Shown: positions 1 through 4,731, counted from the first letter of the stretch. The stretch is DNA of 8,892 nucleotides from an uncultured Clostridia bacterium (GCA_947385505.1 CANDLP010000074.1:1-8892), one strand, 5' to 3'. Program-made: numbers and translations. The notes: generated from the letters alone by a model not told the origin.

Positions 1-350
1 TCCTTAAGCTGTTCCGGGGACATTGCCTGTACAGCCTCCAGCATTTTGTACGCCGTAACCCTGCACAGCGCCTCTGTTGTGTCAATTTCGGGATATTTCT
101 GCAATTCATCGTTTATTGCCCGAAAGCTTTCACTTATCAGCATAACGTCCTCAAGCTTGGCGTTCAGCCCCGCCGCATACCGCGCGACAGACGAAGGGGA
201 AACCTCAAAGCCGTTGTCCCTGATAAAGTCCACAATATCGCGGTAGGTGTATTCGGCGGGATTCTGGATCATCATGTCCACCGCTTCGCGTATGCTTTGG
301 GGGCGCTTGTCTATTTTTCCGCGCTTTCGGTTTTGTCTGCGCTTGCGCAT
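1..350 (-). CDS. Mu Gp27-like protein (DUF3486), partial at the left edge
   Basis: Leftward reading frame of 116 visible codons; its 3' end lies outside the window. The ATG (complement of 348-350) follows a strong AAGGAGGTGT ribosome binding site by about 5 nt, 12 nt after the stop of the upstream gene. The first 16 residues are very basic (MRKRRQNRKRGKIDKR). Residues 18-60 form a helix-turn-helix-like unit with the pattern Y34..I39..F42..NG46-47..S51..V55.RY57-58, typical of the Gp27/DUF3486 family, followed by a helical region. In Mu-like phages Gp27 lies just before the large terminase (Gp28) and is regarded as the probable small terminase subunit or packaging recognition protein. That role is family knowledge, not seen here. 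Gene order with the two upstream genes matches Mu 25-26-27, which strengthens the call. Confidence 0.8.
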   Translation of the reverse strand, partial: MRKRRQNRKRGKIDKRPQSIREAVDMMIQNPAEYTYRDIVDFIRDNGFEVSPSSVARYAAGLNAKLEDVMLISESFRAINDELQKYPEIDTTEALCRVTAYKMLEAVQAMSPEQLK

Positions 351-362
351 TTTTACACCTCC

Positions 363-692
363 TTAAAGGTCGATGCAAGGGTCGGCTTCGGCACCGTTTA
401 TAAGGCGTATCCCTTTTGCCGTCAGCTTCGCTTCAAGTTCGGAAAAATCGCTGTCCGCAAGCGTGCTTTGCCTGTCCGTTCCGATAACGCGAAGCCTTAT
501 GTATTCCGCCTCGGTCAGATAATTTATGCTGTCCATGATCTCGGCTTTCCCTATCTTCGGTTTCAGCGCCGAATGAACCATATCGAGCTGAACATAATCG
601 GTGCGGATAATGTTTACCGCACGTATCACAGCGCCGTTATTGCTTCTGAAAGCATTTTTTCTTGCCTGTTCCTTAAGCTTTTCCGTTTCCAT
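363..692 (-). CDS. Mu Gp26-like small phage protein
   Basis: 109-aa leftward gene. Start chosen at the complement of 690-692, preceded by a GAGGTGAG ribosome binding site that overlaps the stop of the upstream gene (702-704). The protein is helical and charged, with an arrangement like a small winged helix: helices up to about residue 60 (region KAEIMDSINYLTEAEYIRL) and a strand-turn region after it. The end, LTAKGIRLINGAEADPCIDL, resembles the conserved C-terminus of the Mu Gp26-type family, where 'LT.+G.....G....PGI' closes the protein. No catalytic motif is visible. It sits between the Gp25-like and Gp27-like genes exactly as in Mu, so a part in head assembly or packaging is likely. The biochemical function of this family is not known to me. 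Confidence 0.65.
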   Translation of the reverse strand: METEKLKEQARKNAFRSNNGAVIRAVNIIRTDYVQLDMVHSALKPKIGKAEIMDSINYLTEAEYIRLRVIGTDRQSTLADSDFSELEAKLTAKGIRLINGAEADPCIDL

Positions 693-701
693 TTTCTCAC
701 C

Positions 702-1052
702 TCACTTTTTCATAAGAAAATCTTTAAGATCCTTTATATCGCCCTTTACCTCGGCGATATTTCTGAAAAAATCCTCGCGGCTGATTGAATTTTTGCTTAA
801 ATATTCGATGGATTCGCGTATGTCCGCCATATCCTCCTTGATTTCTTTAAGCTCCGCCTTGGTGACATATTTGTCGTTGAGCGTTTTAATATCGTGCTTG
901 TGTTCCTCGACCTCTTTTTCCACGCGCTTCACGTCAGTTTTGGTGGCAAATTCGTCCTGTCTGTTCATGGTACGTTTGAGGAAAAATCCTACCACCCCGA
1001 CAACTGCCGTTATTATGAAGCCGACTACCGTTGTTACTACCTCGTATTCCAT
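702..1052 (-). CDS. Mu Gp25-like protein: N-terminal membrane helix plus coiled coil
   Basis: 116-aa leftward gene, first of the visible late operon. The ATG (complement of 1050-1052) follows CAGGGGGAATT. Residues 5-25 (VVTTVVGFIITAVVGVVGFF) form one hydrophobic membrane helix. Residues about 40-115 are highly charged with heptad-like spacing (VKRVEKEVEEHKHDIKTLND and onward), a probable long coiled coil. Mu Gp25 (DUF2730) has the same design, a single membrane anchor followed by a helical tail of about 100 residues, and the same neighbours downstream. Function in the Mu family is not established. A lysis accessory or membrane-tethered structural role are both possible. The match is by architecture and synteny rather than by signature residues, so I keep the name general. 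Confidence 0.6.
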   Translation of the reverse strand: MEYEVVTTVVGFIITAVVGVVGFFLKRTMNRQDEFATKTDVKRVEKEVEEHKHDIKTLNDKYVTKAELKEIKEDMADIRESIEYLSKNSISREDFFRNIAEVKGDIKDLKDFLMKK

Positions 1053-1060
1053 AATTCCCC

Positions 1061-1111
1061 CTGTTTAAATTTTTAAATGATTTTTTAAACAGTTTCTAAG
1101 AACTGTTTAAA
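1061..1111. repeat. Three copies of CTGTTTAAA in the leader of the leftward operon, two forming an 11-bp inverted repeat
   Basis: CTGTTTAAA lies at 1061-1069 and 1103-1111, and its complement TTTAAACAG at 1084-1092. The second and third form an inverted repeat with perfect 11-bp arms (1084-1094 and 1101-1111) and a 6-nt spacer. It lies just downstream of the predicted transcription start of the leftward promoter, and the copy at 1061-1069 abuts the ribosome binding site of the Gp25-like gene. No U-tract follows on either strand, so it is not an obvious terminator. An operator for a phage regulator, or a leader RNA hairpin able to mask the start, are the main readings. Confidence 0.55.
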
Positions 1112-1128
1112 GTGGAGTTTTATCGCTA

Positions 1129-1157
1129 AAAATAGTATACCATTAAAAATATGTCAA
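1129..1157 (-). promoter_or_regulatory. Promoter for the leftward (late) operon
   Basis: On the minus strand a perfect -35 TTGACA (complement of 1152-1157) is followed, after exactly 17 bp, by TATTTT (complement of 1129-1134), which matches 4 of 6 positions of TATAAT. Predicted start is near 1122, giving a leader of about 70 nt to the Gp25-like ATG. It lies between the terminator at 1191-1232 and the gene, so it is separate from repressor transcription. A nearby TATACT (complement of 1134-1139) is only 12 bp from the -35 and so is a poorer -10. Confidence 0.55.
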
Positions 1158-1190
1158 GTCTACCCCAAAAGTGTCATTTTTTTCGGGCAT

Positions 1191-1232
1191 AAAAAAACCG
1201 CCTTAAACGGTTGAATTTAAGGCGGTTTTTTT
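1191..1232. terminator. Bidirectional intrinsic terminator downstream of the repressor
   Basis: Perfect 17-bp inverted repeat, arms 1191-1207 (AAAAAAACCGCCTTAAA) and 1216-1232, with an 8-nt loop (CGGTTGAA). The A/T runs at both outer ends give a T-tract on either strand, so it can stop transcription from both sides. It lies 9 nt beyond the repressor stop codon and so ends the repressor message. It also insulates the leftward late operon from repressor read-through, meaning that the late genes need their own promoter. Confidence 0.92.
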
Positions 1233-1241
1233 ATTAAAATT

Positions 1242-2030
1242 TTATCTTCTTTTTTTCACCAGTTTGAGAACGGCAATAACTTTTCCTTGACAAAAAAGGC
1301 TGTCCGGATTTTCTATCTGAATATTAGGATATTCGGGGTTCAGGGAAATAAGGCAGTCTTCACCCAGCTCCTTGATGTACCCCTCGCCCTCATATACAAA
1401 TATACCTGTTTCTCCGACTTTGACGGGCTGTTCCCGTACCAATACAATGTCACCGTTACAAAAACGCGGTTCCATGCTGTCGCCGGATACTTTGACCGCG
1501 AAATCGGTTTGCCTTGTTTTCCAGTTCGCAGCTACCTTTATTGTTTCGCTGTAATCACTGTCAAGATATATACCCGTTCCGGCGCTGGCAGGCATTTCAG
1601 CGATGGGGATTTCTAAATATTCCTCCTCGTATTCGTCTTCATCGTCCGGGTCTTCGGGTACGGGGGGCGGTGTGGACAGTTGTTTGGGTTTTGCTTTTGG
1701 CACTGCTTTAAGCGCTTTTTTACGGCGGGCTGCTTCGGCTAAGCCCTCGGCTTTGCCGAGGACGCTTGCTTTACTTACTTCATCTAACTCATTATAGTAA
1801 TTTAAAAGCTTTTTTTCATCTTCATCAGTTAATATATTATCTTTCCCATTGAGCAATTTGTCAATAGATACACCAAAGTGCATTGACAATTTTTGAAGTA
1901 TATCAGAGTTAACACTTGCACCGTTTTGCCATTTTCCTAAATTTCCGGGACTTAACCCAAGCTTTTTTAACAAAGGAGTAGGCTTTTCTCCTTTTTCTTT
2001 ACACAAAGTCAAAAAATTATCGTAAAACAT
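1242..2030 (-). CDS. LexA/CI-type self-cleaving phage repressor (XRE HTH + S24 peptidase)
   Basis: 262-aa protein that should maintain lysogeny by binding operators in 2031-2227. Residues about 5-62 form an XRE-type helix-turn-helix (LLKKLGLSPGNLGKWQNG, then ILQKLSMHFGVSIDKLLNGK). A linker (about 105-140) is Lys/Pro-rich and then strongly acidic (PEDPDDEDEYEEE). The C-terminal S24 domain has a likely cleavage site Ala150-Gly151 (MPASAGTG), the catalytic serine in VSGDS185MEPRF and the general-base lysine in GEGYIK220EL. All elements for RecA-stimulated autocleavage are present, so SOS induction is expected (family knowledge). ATG at 2028-2030 (complement), preceded by AAGGAGAG at good spacing. 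The gene is divergent from the early operon. Composition changes abruptly at about 1770: by hand count G+C is 31% over 1801-2030 (HTH half) and 57% over 1621-1770 (linker), which suggests exchange of the DNA-binding module. Confidence 0.93.
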   Translation of the reverse strand: MFYDNFLTLCKEKGEKPTPLLKKLGLSPGNLGKWQNGASVNSDILQKLSMHFGVSIDKLLNGKDNILTDEDEKKLLNYYNELDEVSKASVLGKAEGLAEAARRKKALKAVPKAKPKQLSTPPPVPEDPDDEDEYEEEYLEIPIAEMPASAGTGIYLDSDYSETIKVAANWKTRQTDFAVKVSGDSMEPRFCNGDIVLVREQPVKVGETGIFVYEGEGYIKELGEDCLISLNPEYPNIQIENPDSLFCQGKVIAVLKLVKKRR

Positions 2031-2074
2031 AAATCAAAACTCTCCTTGAAATTTGTGCAAACAGACAAAATTCT

Positions 2075-2111
2075 CCAAAGTGTATTTAAAGCGTTGACAA
2101 ATTCACTTTGG
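2075..2111. promoter_or_regulatory. Operator-like inverted repeat over the early promoter
   Basis: Arms CCAAAGTGTATTT (2075-2087) and AAATTCACTTTGG (2099-2111) are complementary at 12 of 13 positions, with an 11-bp spacer. The left arm lies just upstream of the -35 and the right arm fills the -35/-10 spacer of the rightward promoter, so a bound protein would block RNA polymerase. It sits between the divergent repressor and Cro-like genes, the normal place for the switch operator. Whether repressor, Cro-like protein or both bind is inference. Confidence 0.7.
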
Positions 2112-2122
2112 CGTATTATAAT
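2094..2122 (+). promoter_or_regulatory. Early rightward promoter (PR/Pe equivalent)
   Basis: TTGACA (2094-2099) and TATAAT (2117-2122) are separated by exactly 17 bp, a full consensus housekeeping promoter. Predicted start is near 2129, giving a leader of about 100 nt before the 43-aa gene. It would drive the whole early operon; no other terminator or strong promoter is obvious downstream. The repressor promoter on the other strand is less clear: the -10 sequence lies in a palindrome (TATTATAATA) that offers TATAAT on the minus strand too, but without a convincing -35. Confidence 0.85.
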
Positions 2123-2190
2123 ATAACCGTGGTAATAATAAAAGGCATAGATGTCCGCTATTATAATATCATAACCAACTGGTAAAATCA
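2114..2190. repeat. Direct repeat of an A+T palindrome followed by ACC..GGT in the early leader
   Basis: TATTATAATAT occurs at 2114-2124 and again at 2159-2169, 45 bp apart. Each contains the perfect palindrome TATTATAATA. Each is followed at a short distance by a second symmetric motif: ACCGTGGT in the first copy and ACCAACTGGT (ACCA-AC-TGGT) in the second, then TAA. The first copy includes the -10 of the early promoter; the second lies inside the transcribed leader. The arrangement resembles tandem operator sites. Candidate ligands are the repressor, the Cro-like protein, or the N-terminal domain of the transposase. Confidence 0.5.
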
Positions 2191-2227
2191 AGTGTTTTAG
2201 CCTAAATTTAGTAGGAAGGGGGAAAAC

Positions 2228-2359
2228 ATGAAGCAGGATAAAACAAAAAAGAGCAAATACGGTATATCTGCTCTGGAAATATTGGTACAGATTATTTCAT
2301 CTGTTGTGGGTTCTGTGGTATCTGTATTGATATTTTTGAAATGTGCGGGCTTACTATAA
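2228..2359 (+). CDS. 43-aa single-span membrane peptide, first gene of the early operon
   Basis: Start ATG 2228-2230 behind an excellent ribosome binding site (AGGAAGGGGG at 2213-2222), stop TAA 2357-2359. The product begins MKQDKTKKSKYGISALEI, a basic, probably cytoplasmic N-terminus, and continues with about 22 hydrophobic residues (ILVQIISSVVGSVVSVLIFL), then KCAGLL. One membrane helix rich in small residues (SSVVGSVVS) could pack against another helix. It is the first gene behind the early promoter, where Mu has ner. I do not recognise the family. Roles such as superinfection exclusion or toxicity are conceivable, but nothing in the sequence decides. The strong ribosome binding site and tight spacing to the next gene support it being real. 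Confidence 0.65.
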   Translation: MKQDKTKKSKYGISALEILVQIISSVVGSVVSVLIFLKCAGLL

Positions 2360-2378
2360 TGAAAGGGGGCGAAAGAAT

Positions 2379-2582
2379 ATGCTTATAAATTTAAAGCTTG
2401 AAATTTGCAAGAGAAATCTTTCATCAGCAAAAATAGCACGGTTTATTGGCATAGGCGTACAAGCAATGTCCCATAAGGTAACTGAAAAATCACAATTTAC
2501 CCGAACGGAAATGTATAAGATACATAAAGAGTTTTTTTCAGATATGGATTTTTATTATCTTTTTCGTTCGGATAAAGAATAA
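2379..2582 (+). CDS. Cro/Ner-like small HTH DNA-binding protein
   Basis: 67-aa protein. An in-frame ATG exists upstream at 2343, inside the previous gene, but the ATG at 2379 follows AAAGGGGGCG (2362-2371) at 7-8 nt and gives a protein of typical Cro length. The segment SSAKIARFIGIGVQAMSHKV (from about residue 15) is a classic helix-turn-helix: first helix with A-K-I-A, a glycine turn, and a recognition helix V-Q-A-M-S-H-K-V. A helical tail (TRTEMYKIHKEFFSDMDFYYLF) follows. Its place just downstream of the early promoter and divergent from the repressor is that of Cro in lambdoid phages and Ner in Mu. Expected job: bind the 2075-2190 control region and turn down repressor and, later, early transcription (inference). 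Confidence 0.75.
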   Translation: MLINLKLEICKRNLSSAKIARFIGIGVQAMSHKVTEKSQFTRTEMYKIHKEFFSDMDFYYLFRSDKE

Positions 2583-2594
2583 AGGAGTCAAAAC

Positions 2595-2786
2595 ATGGAG
2601 TGGAGAATAAGGAAAGACAGTCGAACCAATGAATATGTAGCCGAATATGGTGGAAAAGTTGAAAGCCAACCTGTTGGCGGGGGAAGACTCGGTTATTATA
2701 TGCCTGCCTTTATTATATATCGCATGGCTTGTTTTGATACCGAAAAACAAGCAAAGGCATATGTCAAAAATCACCCGGAAGGGTAA
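2595..2786 (+). CDS. Small conserved-looking early protein, function unknown (63 aa)
   Basis: ATG 2595-2597 behind AAAGGAGTC (2582-2590), 12 nt after the stop of the Cro-like gene. The protein (MEWRIRKDSRTNEYVAEYGG...) is probably beta-rich in its first half, with a glycine cluster (PVGGGRLGYYMPAF) and a short helix with alternating basic residues (DTEKQAKAYVKNHPEG) at the end. It has no membrane segment, cysteine pair or known catalytic motif; its single Cys is unpaired. I do not recognise the family. The design is common for accessory proteins of early phage operons, such as small modulators of host enzymes, but no function can be assigned. Confidence 0.65.
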   Translation: MEWRIRKDSRTNEYVAEYGGKVESQPVGGGRLGYYMPAFIIYRMACFDTEKQAKAYVKNHPEG

Positions 2787-2821
2787 AACAATTGCCTAAA
2801 TTTAAACAGAAAGGAAAACAT

Positions 2822-2959
2822 ATGATCAACTTCACTTTAACAAAAGAAAAAATGAAAGAATTTGCGGAGCTGTTTTCTGTTGAAACATCTGCCGTAAAGG
2901 AAGAGAACACGGAGGACACCTCCGCTAACGAGGAAAGGAGCGCAGAAAATGGAGATTAA
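2822..2959 (+). CDS. 45-aa acidic small protein, function unknown
   Basis: ATG 2822-2824 behind AGAAAGGAAAA (2808-2818); stop TAA 2957-2959. The product starts MINFTLTKEKMKEFAELFSV, likely one amphipathic helix, and ends in an acidic, disordered tail (KEENTEDTSANEERSAENGD). Its last 11 nt overlap the start of the next gene, which suggests translational coupling; the next gene's ribosome binding site (AAAGGAG) lies inside its coding sequence. I recognise no family. Too short for certainty, but the start signal and the exact fit between neighbours support expression. It lies in the A+T-rich part of the control region. Confidence 0.55.
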   Translation: MINFTLTKEKMKEFAELFSVETSAVKEENTEDTSANEERSAENGD

Positions 2960-3149
2960 AATCAGCGGTACCCCGAAAGAAATAGCCGACCTTGCACTGG
3001 AACTGCAAAATCGAAGAACTGTAACTCTTAAGTGCGATTCTCATGAATTAGCAAAGCAAGTAATGAAAGGCATTGACCACATTAGAAATCAAAGCAAAAA
3101 ATCTGACGAACCGGATTTTGTCGTATACAAATTTTCAGAGGAGGTCTAA
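2949..3149 (+). CDS. Small phage protein with 'MEIKISGTPKEIADLALELQ' start, function unknown
   Basis: 66-aa protein. ATG 2949-2951 follows AAAGGAG (2934-2940) and overlaps the preceding gene by 11 nt. It predicts a strand (MEIKISG), a helix (TPKEIADLALELQNR), a strand with VTLKCD, a helix (HELAKQVMKGIDHIRNQ) and a last strand (DFVVYKF): a compact beta-alpha-beta fold. Similar 'I.G.PKEIA.L..ELQ' starts are common among small proteins of Firmicutes prophages, from memory, and none has a known role to my knowledge. Its stop codon abuts the antirepressor ATG (TAAATG), and the antirepressor's ribosome binding site (GAGGAGGT) lies within this gene, so the two are probably translationally coupled. 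Confidence 0.7.
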   Translation: MEIKISGTPKEIADLALELQNRRTVTLKCDSHELAKQVMKGIDHIRNQSKKSDEPDFVVYKFSEEV

Positions 3150-3848
3150 ATGAACAACTTAAAAGTATTTAGCAGCTCCGAATTTGGAGAATTTAGCGTA
3201 CTGATTATTGACGGTAAGGAATGGTTTCCTGCCACCCAGTGCGCTAAAATACTCGGTTACGCCAAACCCGCCGATGCAATTAGAAAGCATTGCAAAGGGG
3301 TCTTCAAAATGGAGACCCCCACCAATGGAGGTATTCAAGAAGTAAACTACATACCGGAGGGCGACCTTTATCGCCTTATAGTTTCCTCAAAGCTTCCCAA
3401 AGCCGTTGAATTTGAAAAATGGGTTTTCGACACCGTCCTCCCAAGCATAAGGCACAACGGCGGCTATGCTCCCAATATTGAGGAACTTGTCACCAAGACC
3501 GCCGCCGCGGTGGTAAGCGAAGTTATGAAACAGCTTATACCGTTTTTCTCCCAAACTGCACAGTCGCAACCTCAACCCCAACAATATGCAACGCCACCGT
3601 CAAACATGACAGTTACCACGCAGTATAAAAAAGAGATTATATCCGCTCGCTACTGCTACGGCTGCGGCAAAACTCCCTCTACAATTGATCTGCTTGACGA
3701 TGAGCTTAAAGCACAGGTGCACGCTATGATGACAAGCGGCTTGTATTCCTCCAAAAAAATATCGGCTTTTCTTGCGGAGAACGGTATCAAGCTTTCACAG
3801 CCTGCCGTAAGCAGATACAAGCGCAATCACTTTAAAATTATCAAATAG
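3150..3848 (+). CDS. Bro-N family phage antirepressor with a Gp27-like C-terminal domain
   Basis: 232 aa. Residues about 8-105 are a Bro-N domain: FGEFSVLIIDGKEWFPATQCAKILGYAKPADAIRKHCKG, then IPEGDLYRLIVSSKLPKAVEFEKWVFDTVLPSIRHNGGY. In many phages Bro-N proteins act as antirepressors that bind and neutralise the CI-like repressor. Residues 110-133 are helical, 135-150 a Gln/Pro linker. A CxxC pair follows (C169, C172, in RYCYGCGKTPST), and then a helical domain (183-228) with Y199, I204, F207, NG211-212, S216, V220 and RY222-223. This last block aligns residue for residue with the HTH-like part of the Gp27-like protein at 1-350. It is not one of the usual C-terminal domains (ANT, KilA-C) that I know for Bro-N proteins. 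Translationally coupled to the gene before it and read from the early promoter, so it would act during induction. Confidence 0.85.
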   Translation: MNNLKVFSSSEFGEFSVLIIDGKEWFPATQCAKILGYAKPADAIRKHCKGVFKMETPTNGGIQEVNYIPEGDLYRLIVSSKLPKAVEFEKWVFDTVLPSIRHNGGYAPNIEELVTKTAAAVVSEVMKQLIPFFSQTAQSQPQPQQYATPPSNMTVTTQYKKEIISARYCYGCGKTPSTIDLLDDELKAQVHAMMTSGLYSSKKISAFLAENGIKLSQPAVSRYKRNHFKIIK

Positions 3849-3864
3849 AAAGGACTGATACAGC

Positions 3865-4071
3865 ATGACAATGGGCAAACATCTTAAACAGCTCCGCGAA
3901 AATTCGGGCTTGACCCAGCCTGAGCTTGCGGAAAAGTTAGGCGTAAAACAGGCAATGATCTCCAGAATGGAAAACGACACAAAGGTACCGCCCCTGCTTC
4001 TCGCTATCCGGATCGCCGATGTGCTTGACTGTTCTCTGGACAAGCTTGTGGGAAGAAGGTGCGGCAAATGA
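3865..4071 (+). CDS. XRE-family HTH transcriptional regulator
   Basis: 68-aa protein that is almost entirely one HTH_3 domain: KHLKQLRENSGLTQPELAEKL, then GVKQAMISRMENDTKVPPLL and AIRIADVLDCSLDKLVGRR. The ATG at 3865 follows GAAAGGACTG. There is a second Met two codons on, and either would give the same domain. It is the third HTH regulator of the element besides the repressor and the Cro-like protein, with a textbook XRE sequence, while the Cro-like one is divergent. It lies within the early operon, downstream of the antirepressor, and may control a later step such as early-to-late switching (inference). Its stop overlaps the start of the next gene (ATGA). Confidence 0.88.
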   Translation: MTMGKHLKQLRENSGLTQPELAEKLGVKQAMISRMENDTKVPPLLLAIRIADVLDCSLDKLVGRRCGK

Positions 4072-4238
4072 GCATGGCTAAAAAAAGAACAGCCCTTATG
4101 AGCTACTTCCGCGAAAACGGAGGATTTCCCAAAGGCTGCGTAACAATCGACAGCAACACCGAAACCATTGGCAATGTCTCGGTAAACGGTACATTTTACG
4201 GGGTTTTCGATTACGAAAACAACTGCTTTATAAAATGA
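4068..4238 (+). CDS. 56-aa small protein, function unknown
   Basis: ATG 4068-4070 overlaps the stop of the XRE gene (ATGA) and has GAAGAAGGTG upstream at suitable distance; a second ATG lies two codons on (4074). The protein begins with a basic stretch (MSMAKKRTALMSYFRENGGFPKG) and continues with a likely beta-rich part (CVTIDSNTETIGNVSVNGTFYGVFDYENNCFIK), where G-N-V-S-V-N-G-T-F-Y-G suggests a hairpin. There are two cysteines but no paired metal motif. I do not recognise it. The overlap start and uninterrupted frame support a real gene translated by coupling. Confidence 0.6.
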   Translation: MSMAKKRTALMSYFRENGGFPKGCVTIDSNTETIGNVSVNGTFYGVFDYENNCFIK

Positions 4239-4247
4239 TTAGCCGAA

Positions 4248-4293
4248 ACGGGCGGCTCGTAACCGTCCGTCTGCGGGGAACGACCGCCCCGTA
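4248..4293. repeat. Pair of GC-rich hairpins in the intergenic gap before the sigma-like gene
   Basis: First stem: 4248-4255 (ACGGGCGG) with 4263-4270 (CCGTCCGT), 8 pairs including one G-U, 7-nt loop. Second stem: 4272-4278 (TGCGGGG) with 4287-4293 (CCCCGTA), 7 pairs including one G-U, 8-nt loop. An alternative long fold pairs ACGGGCGG (4248-4255) with CCGCCCCGT (4284-4292) with one bulged base, so the structures are mutually exclusive. No T-run follows. It may be an attenuation or mRNA-processing element, or a short interspersed palindrome of the host lineage. Confidence 0.5.
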
Positions 4294-4326
4294 CCGATGA
4301 TGGCAGGTCAGAAAGGAGGAAAATAT

Positions 4327-4731
4327 ATGAGCTACGCTCCGCCGCTTCAGCCGCTGACAAAAGAGGAATCGGACTTCGCAGCGGAAAACCATGATATGGT
4401 GTTTCGCTTTTTGAGCAAATACCGCCTTGATGTCAGCGAATATTACGATGTTGTGATATTGCGGTATCTTCGGGCTTGTAAAAATTATTGCTGTGAAAAC
4501 AAGCTCAGACAGTGGGCGTTTTCCACAATAGCGTTTCGTGCAATGTACTCGGCGGTATATGATCACCGAAGGTCGCTGTTAAAAAAACAGTCGATAAGCC
4601 TTGATGTTCCGTGCGAAGGCGGCAGCTTGTTTGGCGAGCTGCTGCCCGATCCGAAAGCGGACGTATTGCAGACCGTCATTAACCGAGAAACAATAAAAGA
4701 ATATTTATCAGAAAGGAAAACAAAATCATGA
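4327..4731 (+). CDS. Sigma-70 region 2-like protein lacking region 4
   Basis: 134 aa. ATG 4327 chosen because it follows AGAAAGGAGGAAA; an upstream in-frame ATG at 4297 would lack such a site. Residues 11-82 read like sigma-70 region 2 of clostridial phage or mobile-element sigma factors: LTKEESDFAAENHDMVFRFL, then LDVSEYYDVVILRYLRACKNY (core-binding 2.1-2.2), then LRQWAFSTIAFRAMYSAVYDHRR (2.3-2.4, promoter melting and -10 recognition). Then SISLDVP and an acidic linker. Family members I know continue with region 4 (a C-terminal HTH) to about 180-200 aa; this one stops at KEYLSERKTKS, and the overlapping next gene does not encode region 4. It could be a -10-only sigma, a co-sigma needing a partner, or a decoy for core polymerase. 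Good candidate for the late-gene activator, the role Mor and C have in Mu (inference). Confidence 0.72.
   Translation: MSYAPPLQPLTKEESDFAAENHDMVFRFLSKYRLDVSEYYDVVILRYLRACKNYCCENKLRQWAFSTIAFRAMYSAVYDHRRSLLKKQSISLDVPCEGGSLFGELLPDPKADVLQTVINRETIKEYLSERKTKS

Noticed and set aside
297..788. Long rightward open frame opposite the Gp26-like and Gp25-like genes
   Set aside because: No ribosome binding site, composition like an antisense shadow, and the leftward genes have good starts and family resemblance.
1191..1232. The perfect 17-bp inverted repeat as a phage end or transposase binding site
   Set aside because: Loop size, GC core and flanking A/T runs are those of an intrinsic terminator right after the repressor stop; no TG...CA end is visible.
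1873..1884. CCAAAGTGCATT inside the repressor coding sequence, close to the operator arm CCAAAGTGTATTT
   Set aside because: It encodes the M-H-F-G part of a conserved HTH helix, so the match is probably forced by the protein sequence; no promoter lies nearby.
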